Of a stretch of 63,512 nucleotides of DNA, positions 48,920-57,399 are shown one piece after another; position 1 is the first letter of the stretch, and each line of letters starts with the position of its first letter. The stretch is taken from contig NZ_BMOF01000007.1 in NCBI RefSeq assembly GCF_014646935.1, positions 1-63,512 of the forward strand, read 5' to 3'. The notes beneath the pieces are model-generated. The model was not told the DNA's origin and searched no databases. It worked only from the letters and a program-made list of their open reading frames with translations. Made by a program: the position numbers and the translations under genes. This DNA is from Calditerricola satsumensis. Lineage in GTDB: Bacteria > Bacillota > Bacilli > Calditerricolales > Calditerricolaceae.

Positions 48920-51241
48920 ATGGCCAAAACCCAAACGGCACAGGGCATGGCTTTCCGCCCGTTAAAGCTGGAGGGACAGACGCTCAAAACGCACCGCGAT
49001 GAGGTGCTCCAGCTCACGCGGGAAACCGGACACTATGCCGGGTTGACGAAGTTGGAACTCAAAGAGCGCAACCCGATTCTGTACAACAAAATGTTTTCGC
49101 GGCTGCGCGCCGGCGTGGTGCATGCCCGCGAGACGGCGAAGCGCATCGCCGCTTCGCCGATCGTTGAACAAGAGGGTGAGCTTTGCTTTACCCTCTACAA
49201 CCCCGCCGGCGATTCGCTGATGACCTCCACGGGCATCATCATCCACGTCGGGACGATGGGCGCGGCCATCAAATACATGATCGAAAACGGGTGGGAAGAA
49301 AACCCCGGGATTCGTCCAGGCGACATCTTTACCAACAACGACTGTTTGTTGGGAAATGTTCACCCGTGCGATGTGCACACGATCGTCCCCATCTTCTGGG
49401 AAGATCAGCTGGTCGGTTGGGTTGGGGGCGTGACGCACGTGATCGATACCGGCGCCCTCGGGCCGGGATCGATGACCATGGGGCCGGTGCAGCGGTTTGG
49501 TGACGGCTACCAGATCACCTGCCGGAAAACCGGGGAAAACGACCGTCCGCTCCGCGACTGGCTCCATGAAAGCCAGCGGTCCATCCGCACGACGCGCTAC
49601 TGGCTGCTCGATGAGCGCACCCGCATCGCCGGCTGCCACATGATCCGCGATCTGGTGCTCGACCTCATTCGGGAAGTCGGAATCGACAACTATATGCGGT
49701 TTGCCTACGAGATCGTGGAAGACGGGCGCCGCAGCCTGATTCGCAGGATCAAGTCGATGACGGTGCCGGGCAAGTATCGGGCGGTGGCGTTTGTCGACGT
49801 CGGCTACAAACATCCGGACGTTCAGGTCCCGCCCTATGCGAAGGTCGACACGATCATGCATGCGCCGCATGAAATCACGATCCATCCGGACGGCACCTGG
49901 AAGCTCGATTTTGAAGGGTCGAGCCGCTGGGGTTGGCATTCCTTCAACGCGCAACCGGTCTCGTTCACCAGCGGGATCTGGGTGATGATGACGCAAACCC
50001 TGATTCCGACGGAACTCGTCAATGACGGCGCCTATTATGCAACGCAATTCCGCTTGCCCAGGGGGACATGGCAGAACCCGGACGATCGCCGCACGGCCCA
50101 CTCGTACGCTTGGCACTTCCTGGTTTCCGCCTGGAGCGCCATCTGGCGAAGCCTCAGCACGGCCTACTTTGCCCGCGGGTATCTCGAAGAAGTCAACGCC
50201 GGCAACGCCAACACGTCCAACTGGCTCCAAGGCGGCGGGTTCAACCAGTACGACGAGATTCACGCCGTCAACAGCTTTGAGGCGGCTTCCGAGGGGACGG
50301 GAGCCGGTGCGGTGAAAGACGGTCTGGATCATGCGGCCGCGATCTGGAACCCCGAAGGCGACATGGGCGACATGGAGATTTGGGAGTTGGCGGAGCCGCT
50401 GATCTACTTGGGACGCAACGTCAAGGCCAACACCGGCGGGTACGGGAAGTATCGCGGCGGGTGCGGCTATGAGACGCTCCGCATGGTGTACAACGCCAAG
50501 GACTGGACCATGTTCTTCATGGGGAACGGGTATATGGTCAGCGATTGGGGGCTCATGGGCGGCTATCCCTCGGCCACCGGCTATCGCTTCGAAGCCCATG
50601 GCACCGATCTGAAAGAACGGATCGAGAAGGGGCTGCCGATTCCGCTTGGGCCCGATGCCGATCCGGATCACCCCGAGTACGAGAAGCTCATGCAGGCCCG
50701 CACCATCAAGCGGGATAAGCAAACGATGACCACGGAGACGATCTTTGAGAACTACGATCTCTACCTGAACTACTTGCGCGGCGGCCCCGGCTTCGGCGAT
50801 CCGATTGAGCGCGATCCCGCGAAGATCGAAGCCGACCTGAACGGCGGGTACTTGCTCCCCCGCTATGCGGAAAAGGTGTATGGGGCGGTCATCTATCAAG
50901 ATGAGCAAGGCCGCTGGCATGTGGATCGAGAGGCGACCCAAAAGCGCCGGGAGGAGATTCGCAAGGAGCGCATCGCCCGTGCGAAGCCGACGCGCGAGTG
51001 GATGAAGGAGGAGCGGGAGCGCATCTTGCGCAAGGAGGCCTCGGTGCAGGTGCGCCACATGTTCGCGACGAGCTTCCAGCTGAGCCCCAAGTTTTTGGCG
51101 GAATTTAAGCGCTTCTGGGATCTGCCGGAGGACTGGAACCTGACCGAAGAAGAGCTGGAGGTGCCGACCTTCGGTTCGAAGCATCGCATGAGCGTGGAAC
51201 AGCTGCCCGATGTGAAACGCCTTGTGCTTGTCGAAGAGTAA
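48920..51241 (+). CDS. acxB: acetone carboxylase alpha subunit (hydantoinase B family)
   Basis: A 773-residue hydantoinase B/HyuB-family subunit. RPGDIFTNNDCLLGNVHPCDVHTIVPIFW and VGGVTHVIDTGALGPGS are the family core. The C-terminal extension with many charged helices is typical of the acetone carboxylase alpha chain. The known enzyme is an alpha2beta2gamma2 hexamer carrying metal in the large subunit. The ATG at 48920 is 9 nt from AAGGAGG, whereas the ATG at 48911 abuts it. A perfect 30-nt palindrome lies between this gene and the next. Confidence 0.9.
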   Translation: MAKTQTAQGMAFRPLKLEGQTLKTHRDEVLQLTRETGHYAGLTKLELKERNPILYNKMFSRLRAGVVHARETAKRIAASPIVEQEGELCFTLYNPAGDSLMTSTGIIIHVGTMGAAIKYMIENGWEENPGIRPGDIFTNNDCLLGNVHPCDVHTIVPIFWEDQLVGWVGGVTHVIDTGALGPGSMTMGPVQRFGDGYQITCRKTGENDRPLRDWLHESQRSIRTTRYWLLDERTRIAGCHMIRDLVLDLIREVGIDNYMRFAYEIVEDGRRSLIRRIKSMTVPGKYRAVAFVDVGYKHPDVQVPPYAKVDTIMHAPHEITIHPDGTWKLDFEGSSRWGWHSFNAQPVSFTSGIWVMMTQTLIPTELVNDGAYYATQFRLPRGTWQNPDDRRTAHSYAWHFLVSAWSAIWRSLSTAYFARGYLEEVNAGNANTSNWLQGGGFNQYDEIHAVNSFEAASEGTGAGAVKDGLDHAAAIWNPEGDMGDMEIWELAEPLIYLGRNVKANTGGYGKYRGGCGYETLRMVYNAKDWTMFFMGNGYMVSDWGLMGGYPSATGYRFEAHGTDLKERIEKGLPIPLGPDADPDHPEYEKLMQARTIKRDKQTMTTETIFENYDLYLNYLRGGPGFGDPIERDPAKIEADLNGGYLLPRYAEKVYGAVIYQDEQGRWHVDREATQKRREEIRKERIARAKPTREWMKEERERILRKEASVQVRHMFATSFQLSPKFLAEFKRFWDLPEDWNLTEEELEVPTFGSKHRMSVEQLPDVKRLVLVEE

Positions 51242-51250
51242 AGGCGCAAG

Positions 51251-51280
51251 ACGGAGGGCGGAGCGCGCTCCGCCCTCCGT
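51251..51280 (+). other. perfect 30-nt palindromic hairpin between acxB and acxC
   Basis: The 15 nt at 51251-51265 are exactly complementary to 51266-51280, giving a stem of up to 13-14 bp. No U tract follows. It may stabilise mRNA or set the subunit ratio. Confidence 0.85.
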
Positions 51281-51310
51281 AAGCGCGCAAAATGGAGGAG
51301 GTTTACCGCG

Positions 51311-51826
51311 ATGGCCTACGATCGGAAGAAAATTGAAGAGTTGATCGACGGGACGATCGACTGGGAGACACTGCACCGCATGCTCTCGGAGCCCAAAGAT
51401 CCCGAGCGCTTCCAGATGTATCTGGAGATCTTGCAGGAACGGGTGCCGTGGGAGGACCGCATCATCCTCCCTTACCAGTATCACCTGTACATCGTGCAGA
51501 AGAAAGACACGAAGGAATGGGTGATCAAGTGCGACTGCGGCCACGAATTCTGTGACTACCGGGACAATTGGAAACTCCACGCGCTCATCTACGTGCGGGA
51601 CACGGAGGAAGCGCTGAACGAAATCTACCCCAAACTGATGGCACCGGATCCGAACTGGCAGGTGTTCCGGGAGTATTACTGCCCGAGCTGCGGCACGCTG
51701 CTCGAGGTGGAGGCGCCGACGCCCTGGTACCCGGTCATCCACAACTGGGAGCCGGACATCGAGACCTTCTACCGTGACTGGCTCGGCCAGCCGGTTCCGG
51801 AGCGTGCCGAACCGGCCCGCAAGTAA
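51311..51826 (+). CDS. acxC: acetone carboxylase gamma subunit
   Basis: A 171-residue small subunit, the size known for the family. Cys74, Cys76, Cys81, Cys124 and Cys127 (CDCGHEFC and CPSCG) look like a zinc-binding ribbon. EVEAPTPWYPVIHNWEPDIETFY near the C terminus is characteristic. It follows the alpha gene after the palindrome and has a GGAGGAGG site. Its presence is the strongest indication that the three genes are acetone carboxylase rather than a hydantoinase. Confidence 0.92.
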   Translation: MAYDRKKIEELIDGTIDWETLHRMLSEPKDPERFQMYLEILQERVPWEDRIILPYQYHLYIVQKKDTKEWVIKCDCGHEFCDYRDNWKLHALIYVRDTEEALNEIYPKLMAPDPNWQVFREYYCPSCGTLLEVEAPTPWYPVIHNWEPDIETFYRDWLGQPVPERAEPARK

Positions 51827-51901
51827 GCCAAGGCGGATGCGCAGCGCCGGTCGAAGACTGTTTCGCCGATTCCCGCCGCCCTCACGCGTCCCCGCCCATG
51901 C

Positions 51902-51938
51902 GAAAGCCCCGCCCAACTGTGGCGGGGCTTTCCGTTTC
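51902..51938. terminator. terminator between acxC and the activator gene
   Basis: A perfect 12-bp stem (51902-51913 with 51921-51932) and a 7-nt loop lie between convergent genes and could end transcripts from both sides. Confidence 0.8.
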
Positions 51939-51939
51939 G

Positions 51940-53943
51940 TTAGGCGTTGCGCACGTGGATGACGGCCTGCTTTTCGAGCCCGAGCTTCTTCAGCTTGCGG
52001 TACAACGTGGTGCGGGCGATCCCAAGGCGGCGGGCGGCTTCCGACAGGTTTCCGCCCGTTTCCGAAAGCACCGCAAGCAAGTGCTCCCGTTCTCTGGCGA
52101 CACGGTCGCTGTGCGCCCCCGAAGGCGAGGGGGTGAGCGGCCGAGCGGTTGGGTTCGGCGTGTTGGCGAGATATGCGTGCGCGATCGCCGGGGGAAAGTG
52201 GGTGGCCTCGATGCGGTCCCCGGTGCAGAAGAGGACGGCATGCTCGACCGCGTTTTCCAATTCGCGAACGTTTCCGGGCCAGTCGTACCGGTGCACGAGA
52301 AACGCTTCCAAATCGGGATCGAGCTGGGGAAGGGAACGGTTGTACTTGTCGGCGAATCGTCTGACGAAGTGATCGATGAGCAGCGGAATGTCTTCACGCC
52401 GTTCGCGCAGCGGGGGAATGGCGACGCTGACCACGTTCAACCGGTAGTACAAGTCGGCCCGAAACCGCCCCTCCCGCACCATTTGCGCCAGGTCGCGGTG
52501 GGTGGCGGCGATGATCCGCACGTCCACCGGAATGGGCCGGCTGCCGCCCAGGCGGAGAATCTCCTTTTCCTGCAGCACGCGCAGCAGGTGAACCTGAAAT
52601 TCCAGGGGCATCTCCCCGATTTCGTCAAGGAAAAGGGTGCCCCCGTTCGCTTCCTCAAACTTGCCCTTTTTGCCCTGTTTCAAGCCGCCGGTGAACGTTC
52701 CCGGCTCGTAGCCGAACAGCTCGGCGGCCACCAGTTCTTTGGGGATGGCGCCGCAGTTGATGGCGAGAAACGGCTTGTCGCGGCGGCGGCTCGACGCGTG
52801 CAGGGCGCGGGCAAACCGCTCTTTGCCCGTTCCGCTTTCTCCGAGAAGGAGGACGGGAACGTCGGCGTCCGCCACCATTTCGCACTTCGTCATCGCTTGC
52901 ACAATGGCCGGCGAACGGCCGACAACGGTTTGCCAGGCCGTGCTGGTACGCGTCGGGGCCTTCGATCGCGCGGTCGGTTTGTCCGGAATGATGCACAGGA
53001 ATCCGATGCGCACGTTGCCGTCGAACACTTCCTCGATGACAGGCGCATCCGGCGGAAGGGACGAAAAGGCGGTGCCGGACTGCGCATCCGTTAGGGACGG
53101 GCGCTCCGTGAGCTGCTGATAGAGCAGCTGGCGCCAGTGCGCTTCGTTCTCCTGCAGCCAACGTCGAGCGGCGGCGTTGGCCTTCACCACCTGAAAGTCC
53201 GAATCCAATGCGGCCACGCCGTCGTGGGGGTAGCGCTCGCGGGCTTCCCAATACCGTTCGGCCAACCGGAAACGATGGCGTGCGGTCTCTTCGTTCAGCC
53301 GTTGTTGAATGAATTGCGAAGCGGCCACAACCAGGCCAAGGCTATGGGGTTGCGCATAGTTCCAGGGACCGGTCAGATCAACCACGCCGAGGATGTGTTT
53401 GGTGAGGGGATCAAAAATGGGCGCAGCGGAACAGATCCACTCATGGACGCCTTCACAGAAATGTTCGGAGGCAAAAATCTGCACCGGCTGTCCAATCTTC
53501 AGGCACGTCCCGATCGCATTGGTGCCGATTGCCTCCTCGCTCCATTGCGAACCGATGACGAAATTCATCTTTTCCGCTTTTTGCAGAATGGAGGATTCGC
53601 CACGCAGGTACAAAATGAAGCCATCCCGGTTGCACAGGGTGAGGAGGTGGCCGGTGCCTTCCGTTTGTTTGGCGAGCTGTTCCAAGATGGGCAGGGCCAG
53701 CTGATACAGCCGGAAATTCGCGAGCAGGTTTTGCATGTCGTCGTCGTCCAGCAGCACCGTCGTTTGCCGCCGTGTGGGATCGACGCCGGACGCCATGCAG
53801 CGCCGCCACGAGTCCTGAACCACGGGGCGAATGGAGCGAGGGATTTGCCTCTCGACCACAAAGCCTTTCCATTCGCGGGTCAGTTCTTTCCGTTTGCGGG
53901 CAATGTCGTGAGAGGAGGTGAGCGCCAAATGCACGCCGTGCAT
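51940..53943 (-). CDS. AcoR-type sigma-54-dependent activator
   Basis: A 667-residue enhancer-binding protein. An N-terminal GAF-type sensor (about 75-215) contains WSEEAIGTNAIGT and EHFCEGVHEWICSAAPI, as in AcoR. A PAS-like region follows, then the AAA+ domain with Walker A GESGTGKE (368-375), the sigma-54 contact loop written GTFTGG (415-420) instead of GAFTGA, and Walker B TLFLDE (436-441). A Fis-type helix-turn-helix ends it (GNLSEAARRLGIARTTLYRKLKKL). The complement ATG at 53943 follows GGGAGGTGG. It lies between two sigma-54 promoters and is their likely activator; the inducer may be acetone or a derivative. Confidence 0.92.
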   Translation of the reverse strand: MHGVHLALTSSHDIARKRKELTREWKGFVVERQIPRSIRPVVQDSWRRCMASGVDPTRRQTTVLLDDDDMQNLLANFRLYQLALPILEQLAKQTEGTGHLLTLCNRDGFILYLRGESSILQKAEKMNFVIGSQWSEEAIGTNAIGTCLKIGQPVQIFASEHFCEGVHEWICSAAPIFDPLTKHILGVVDLTGPWNYAQPHSLGLVVAASQFIQQRLNEETARHRFRLAERYWEARERYPHDGVAALDSDFQVVKANAAARRWLQENEAHWRQLLYQQLTERPSLTDAQSGTAFSSLPPDAPVIEEVFDGNVRIGFLCIIPDKPTARSKAPTRTSTAWQTVVGRSPAIVQAMTKCEMVADADVPVLLLGESGTGKERFARALHASSRRRDKPFLAINCGAIPKELVAAELFGYEPGTFTGGLKQGKKGKFEEANGGTLFLDEIGEMPLEFQVHLLRVLQEKEILRLGGSRPIPVDVRIIAATHRDLAQMVREGRFRADLYYRLNVVSVAIPPLRERREDIPLLIDHFVRRFADKYNRSLPQLDPDLEAFLVHRYDWPGNVRELENAVEHAVLFCTGDRIEATHFPPAIAHAYLANTPNPTARPLTPSPSGAHSDRVAREREHLLAVLSETGGNLSEAARRLGIARTTLYRKLKKLGLEKQAVIHVRNA

Positions 53944-54033
53944 GGGGATCCACCTCCCATCCGGAACAGGATGTGAGTGGGGGTGTTCCTTATGCAGATC
54001 AACGGGTGCCGAACATATATTCTCACAAGTTGT

Positions 54034-54062
54034 ATTATACAAAAAATATTGAGTATTATCAA
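54034..54062 (-). promoter_or_regulatory. sigma-A promoter of the activator gene
   Basis: On the complement, TTGATA (54057-54062) and consensus TATAAT (54034-54039) are spaced 17 bp, about 90 bp before the start codon. The activator itself therefore appears to be sigma-A dependent. Confidence 0.75.
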
Positions 54063-54219
54063 CACCTTGTGCGACCAGGAGGAAGGTGGCCAGGTCGGTT
54101 CATGGTGGGCCGACAACGAGCGTGTGCAGAAAGGCGTCTTTGCCGCTGATGAAGAGGCGGTGTTTCCTCTCTTATCGTTTTCCGGTAACTATCTTCCGGA
54201 CCAAGCAGTTAATGTTAAA

Positions 54220-54248
54220 AACAAAAAAGCCCCGTAACGGGACTTCTC
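54220..54248 (-). terminator. terminator on the minus strand beside the IS element
   Basis: On the complement CCCGTTACGGG is followed by CTTTTTTG. It would stop readthrough from the truncated transposase toward the activator gene. Positions 54063-54219 show no gene. Confidence 0.6.
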
Positions 54249-54275
54249 AGATCATACTTAGTAAAGTGTTAACTG

Positions 54276-54354
54276 GATCAAGTTCCTATTTGTGTGTAAA
54301 ATTGCCCCCAGCTAGAATGAGCCTGACCCCATGAATCAACATGTGGTTGGTAAG
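54276..54354 (+). repeat. 79-bp inverted repeat, left copy
   Basis: Identical, except for two bases, to the reverse complement of 55557-55635. It contains the IS256-type end at its outer edge and carries the last codons of the truncated transposase. Confidence 0.9.
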
Positions 54355-54986
54355 GGATTCGAGCTTCCCTCGGTGTTGATGCCAATCCCGATGAGCGCGC
54401 CGCGCGACCGAACGCGCCCCTCTTTGCGCACCTTCAGCACCAGCGCGTCGACGAGGACAAAGGGGTAGGCTTTCTCGTCGAGCGGCCGGTTGTTCCATGC
54501 GGTCACCACCGGGTCGAGCCGCTTGCACAGCTCCGAGACGGTGGATTTCGAGAACTCCGTGCCGCACAGCTCTTGCGTGATCTGTTCGACTTTTCGGGTC
54601 GATACCCCGTTGACCACCATTTCCATCAAGGCCAGGACGAGCGCCTGTTCGCTCCGTTGATAACGAGCAAACAGTTCGGTGGAAAACTTCCCGTTTCGAA
54701 ACCGCGGAACCCGAAGCGTGAGGGTACCCACCCGGGTGGTCAACTGGTGCGGATAGGTCCCATTGCGGTACCCTTGGCGCTCTTCTGTCCGTTCATAGGG
54801 CTGCGCGCGCAGTTGCTCCGTTGCCTGGGCTTGCAAGATTTGATTTAAGACAGATTCCAAGAGTTTGGCGAGAGCATCGTCTTTCGCATCGCGGAGAAAA
54901 AGTTGATGCAAAAGCTGCGCATCTACGGTAATCTGATCGTGAGCCCATTTCGATCCCCTCTCCCTTTTTGGTTTTTGTGGGTTCAA
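54336..54986 (-). pseudogene. truncated IS256-family transposase
   Basis: A 216-residue N-terminal half of a Mutator/IS256 transposase, beside the expected roughly 400. It has ITVDAQLLHQLFLRDAKDDAL, then YERTEERQGYRNGTYPHQLTTRVG, then LELMEMVV-like and ITQELCGTEFSKSTVSEL segments. DALVLKVRKEGRVRSRGALI marks the start of the DDE catalytic region. After INTEG the frame runs into the 79-bp end repeat and stops, so the remaining catalytic residues are missing. Confidence 0.85.
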
Positions 54987-55072
54987 GCTCCATTCTAACC
55001 GAGGGGGATTGGAAATGGCTCTCTGACTTTTTTCAGAGAGTCCTTTTTACACAAGAATACGGACTCAACTGT

Positions 55073-55228
55073 TTTTCAGTTACATCATTTAGAATAAATA
55101 AAGCACAGGAAAGTCTTTCTGGTCCAGCTTATGCAACTTTGGAGTGGATAGGTTCGTTACCACGAGATATTTTCTCGGCTACATTTAGGTTGAGATTGTA
55201 CGTTGGCAATGATAAATATTATTCTTGA
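55073..55228 (+). pseudogene. 3' fragment of an unidentified gene at the IS edge
   Basis: Just past the IS terminal repeat an AT-rich frame encodes NCFSVTSFRINKAQESLSGP, then AYATLEWIGSLPRDIFSATF and RLRLYVGNDKYYS before a stop. Its base composition differs from the neighbours. It looks like the tail of a gene cut by the insertion; I do not recognise the family. Confidence 0.4.
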
Positions 55229-55264
55229 GTCAACTACTAATATATCCCTTAAGGTGATGCATTA

Positions 55265-55375
55265 ATGGAGCTTGGTACACTTATTTTTCAAGTCGGGGCG
55301 TTTGTAACTATTGTAGTGATGGTTGCCGGTGTAGTTTTATTGTTTAAAGTTCTTTTTGAGAAATTCAAAAAGTAA
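55265..55375 (+). CDS. 36-residue single-helix membrane peptide, hypothetical
   Basis: The peptide starts MELGTLIFQVGAF, has one hydrophobic helix (TIVVMVAGVVLLFKVLF) and ends in a basic EKFKK tail. The ATG at 55265 has an AAGGTGAT site 7 nt upstream. It lies in AT-rich DNA between the IS and the right repeat. It resembles short membrane peptides of the DUF4083 kind, but the match is too short to name. Nothing is recognised in 55376-55556. Confidence 0.45.
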   Translation: MELGTLIFQVGAFVTIVVMVAGVVLLFKVLFEKFKK

Positions 55376-55556
55376 TTTTAGTAAAAAACATATCTGACTT
55401 ACAGGAAGTTACTGATTTCAATTGCCACCTCTTAACACCTCTGCGACCTCGCGCAGCAAGTATTGCGCGGGGATTTTTTGATTTCTGCGACATATTCCAA
55501 AGCCACGGACAAACAGGCAGTGCGTGCCTTTATCCCGGAACGGTGCGGATTATCGT

Positions 55557-55635
55557 CTTACCAACCACATGTTGATTCATGGGGTCAGGCTCATTCTAGC
55601 TGGGGACAATTTTACACACAAATAGGGACTTGATC
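55557..55635 (-). repeat. 79-bp inverted repeat, right copy
   Basis: Reverse-complement copy of 54276-54354 with two mismatches. The 1.2 kb between the copies holds the truncated transposase and an AT-rich stretch, so the pair could mediate inversion of the segment. Confidence 0.9.
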
Positions 55636-55851
55636 TCCGAGCACAGGAAAACCGGGAAAATCAAGCATCCTCTGGAATATATACTGTTGATGCGGTCGGC
55701 TGTAAACACCTCAAGATGAAGGCCACCTGCCCAGACCTTCAGCAGGTAGCCTTCGCTCATTTGCGCGTGACGATCTCCCCGATGACGAAGTCGACGTACT
55801 CGATCCGGGTTTCTTTGAACGATCTTTCATTTCTGCTGCAACGCTTGTCAC

Positions 55852-55885
55852 GCAACACGTGTAGCGAGGCAGAAGCAGATGTTGC
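55852..55885 (+). promoter_or_regulatory. candidate activator site (dyad B) for the thiolase promoter
   Basis: GCAACA (55852-55857) and TGTTGC (55880-55885) with exactly 22 bp between arms, as in dyad A. Its centre is about 74 bp upstream of the -24 element, some 12 bp (about one helical turn) more than for dyad A. The flanks (GTGTAGCG) also resemble dyad A. Positions 55636-55851 hold no recognised gene. Confidence 0.7.
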
Positions 55886-55939
55886 AACAGAAAGGCGCAG
55901 GGTTTGACGCTGGAAACGGGTTCGACGCGAAAAACATCT

Positions 55940-55957
55940 TTGGCACAAGGATTGCTT
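55940..55957 (+). promoter_or_regulatory. sigma-54 promoter of the thiolase operon
   Basis: TTGGCACAAGGATTGCTT has GG at 55942-55943 and GC at 55954-55955 with 10 bp between. It is followed by GATAAAGGGTGGAACGC, similar to GATAGAGGGTGAAACGC after the acetone carboxylase promoter. Confidence 0.88.
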
Positions 55958-56093
55958 GACGATAAAGGGTGGAACGCGGATTGGCGCAGCACCGTCTTGC
56001 TCAACCCGTGGGTTGACGGTTCTCCAATCATCAAAAAAATGTTACAGTTGAAGAAGAAATCACAATTGACAATCGAACGAAGGAGCGATGCGG

Positions 56094-57281
56094 ATGGGAA
56101 AACGCGACGCCGTCATCGTCAGCGCGGTGCGCACGCCGATCGGCACGTTTAACGGGGCCCTGAGCTCGGTTTCGGCCACCGAACTGGGAGCGGCCGTCAT
56201 CCGCGCGGCCTTGGAGCGCGCCGGCGTTGCCCCGGAGCAGGTGGACGAGGTGATCATGGGCAACGTGCTGCAGGCCGGTCTGGGGCAGAACCCGGCGCGC
56301 CAGGCCGCGATAAAGGCCGGATTGCCGCACGATGTCCCGGCCCAGACGGTGAACATGGTGTGCGGGTCGGGGCTGAAAGCGGTTCACCTGGCGGCGCAGG
56401 CGATTTGGACCGGCGAGGCGGACGTGGTCGTGGCCGGCGGGATGGAAAACATGAGCCGGGCCCCGTACCTGTTGCCCCACGCCCGAACGGGCTACCGCAT
56501 GGGGAACCAAACGGTCGTCGACAGCATGATCCACGACGGCCTGTGGTGCGCGTTCAACGATTACCATATGGGCATCACGGCGGAAAACCTCGCCGAGGAA
56601 TACGGCATCACCCGCGAGGAGCAGGACCGCTTCGCCCTGTGGAGCCAGGAGAAGGCGGCGCGGGCCATCGCCGCGGGGAAGTTTCGCGACGAGATCGTGC
56701 CGGTCACCGTCCGGAACAGGAAGGGCGAGGAGCGGATGGTCGACGCCGACGAGCATCCCCGCCCCGATACCACCCTGGAGAAGCTGGCTAAGCTGCCCCC
56801 CGCCTTCAAACCCGACGGAACGGTGACGGCGGGGAACGCTTCAGGCATCAACGACGGCGCGGCCTGCCTCGTGGTGACGAGCCGGGAGAAGGCGGAAAAA
56901 CTGGGCCTCACCCCGCTCGCCGTGATTCGCGCCAACGCCAGCGCAGGCGTGGATCCCCGCGTGATGGGCATTGGACCGGTGCCGGCGACGCGCAAGGCGC
57001 TGGCCAAAGCGGGGCTTGCGCTCGAGGACATCGACCTGATCGAGGCCAACGAGGCCTTCGCCGCCCAATCCCTCGCCGTGGCCAAGGCGTTGGGCATTCC
57101 CGAGGACAAGCTGAACGTCAACGGCGGAGCCATCGCCTTGGGGCATCCCATCGGGGCCAGCGGGGCGCGGATCATGGTGACGCTGATCCACGAGATGCGG
57201 CGGCGCGAGGCCCGGTACGGCTTGGCCACCCTGTGCATCGGGGGCGGACAGGGGGTGGCGACGGTTGTCGCCTTGCCGTGA
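56094..57281 (+). CDS. acetyl-CoA acetyltransferase (thiolase)
   Basis: A 395-residue thiolase. The acyl-accepting Cys90 lies in [12 protein letters not shown], the active-site His in [11 protein letters not shown] and the second Cys in CIGGGQG. In this context it would cleave acetoacetyl-CoA with CoA to two acetyl-CoA. Biosynthetic and degradative thiolases cannot be told apart from these motifs alone. The ATG at 56094 is 8 nt from AAGGAG; the ATG at 56088 is too close. It is the first gene after the second sigma-54 promoter. Confidence 0.95.
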   Translation: MGKRDAVIVSAVRTPIGTFNGALSSVSATELGAAVIRAALERAGVAPEQVDEVIMGNVLQAGLGQNPARQAAIKAGLPHDVPAQTVNMVCGSGLKAVHLAAQAIWTGEADVVVAGGMENMSRAPYLLPHARTGYRMGNQTVVDSMIHDGLWCAFNDYHMGITAENLAEEYGITREEQDRFALWSQEKAARAIAAGKFRDEIVPVTVRNRKGEERMVDADEHPRPDTTLEKLAKLPPAFKPDGTVTAGNASGINDGAACLVVTSREKAEKLGLTPLAVIRANASAGVDPRVMGIGPVPATRKALAKAGLALEDIDLIEANEAFAAQSLAVAKALGIPEDKLNVNGGAIALGHPIGASGARIMVTLIHEMRRREARYGLATLCIGGGQGVATVVALP

Positions 57282-57298
57282 GAGGATTCTCTCCGAAC

Positions 57299-57338
57299 TG
57301 CAATGATTTATCTCAACATTGCAAACCTTGCAAATCAT
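57299..57338 (+). other. nested inverted repeats between thiolase and ligase genes
   Basis: TGCAATG (57299-57305) pairs with CATTGCA (57317-57323). Alternatively ATGATTT (57303-57309) pairs with AAATCAT (57332-57338). The two folds exclude each other; no U tract is present. Confidence 0.35.
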
Positions 57339-57399
57339 AACGCGAGATCGTACCCTTGAGGGTAGAGCAAACGTTTCCATGGGAGAAGGAGGAGCGCCA

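Larger units (their letters stand above)
54276..55072 (-). mobile_element. truncated IS256-family insertion sequence
   Basis: The transposase-start side ends at about 55047-55072 in TTTTACACAAGAATACGGAC, an IS256-type terminal repeat. The other side ends at 54276 with GATCAAGTTCCTATTTGTG and TAAAATT, the related inverted end. The space between is only 0.8 kb, against roughly 1.3 kb for a full element, so the interior is deleted. No matching target duplication is seen next to the ends. Confidence 0.75.

Noticed and set aside
46753-51826. Calling the three genes hydantoinase/5-oxoprolinase
   Set aside because: The third gene with its cysteine pattern and the operon order fit acetone carboxylase; hydantoinases lack such a subunit.
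48962-51916. A 984-codon minus-strand open frame opposite acxB and acxC
   Set aside because: Shadow of the acetone carboxylase genes; no recognisable protein pattern.
55757-55948. A 63-residue minus-strand ORF ending RIEYVDFVIGEIVTRK
   Set aside because: It crosses the dyad and the sigma-54 promoter and has no family match; it may contain a short gene tail, but I cannot support it.
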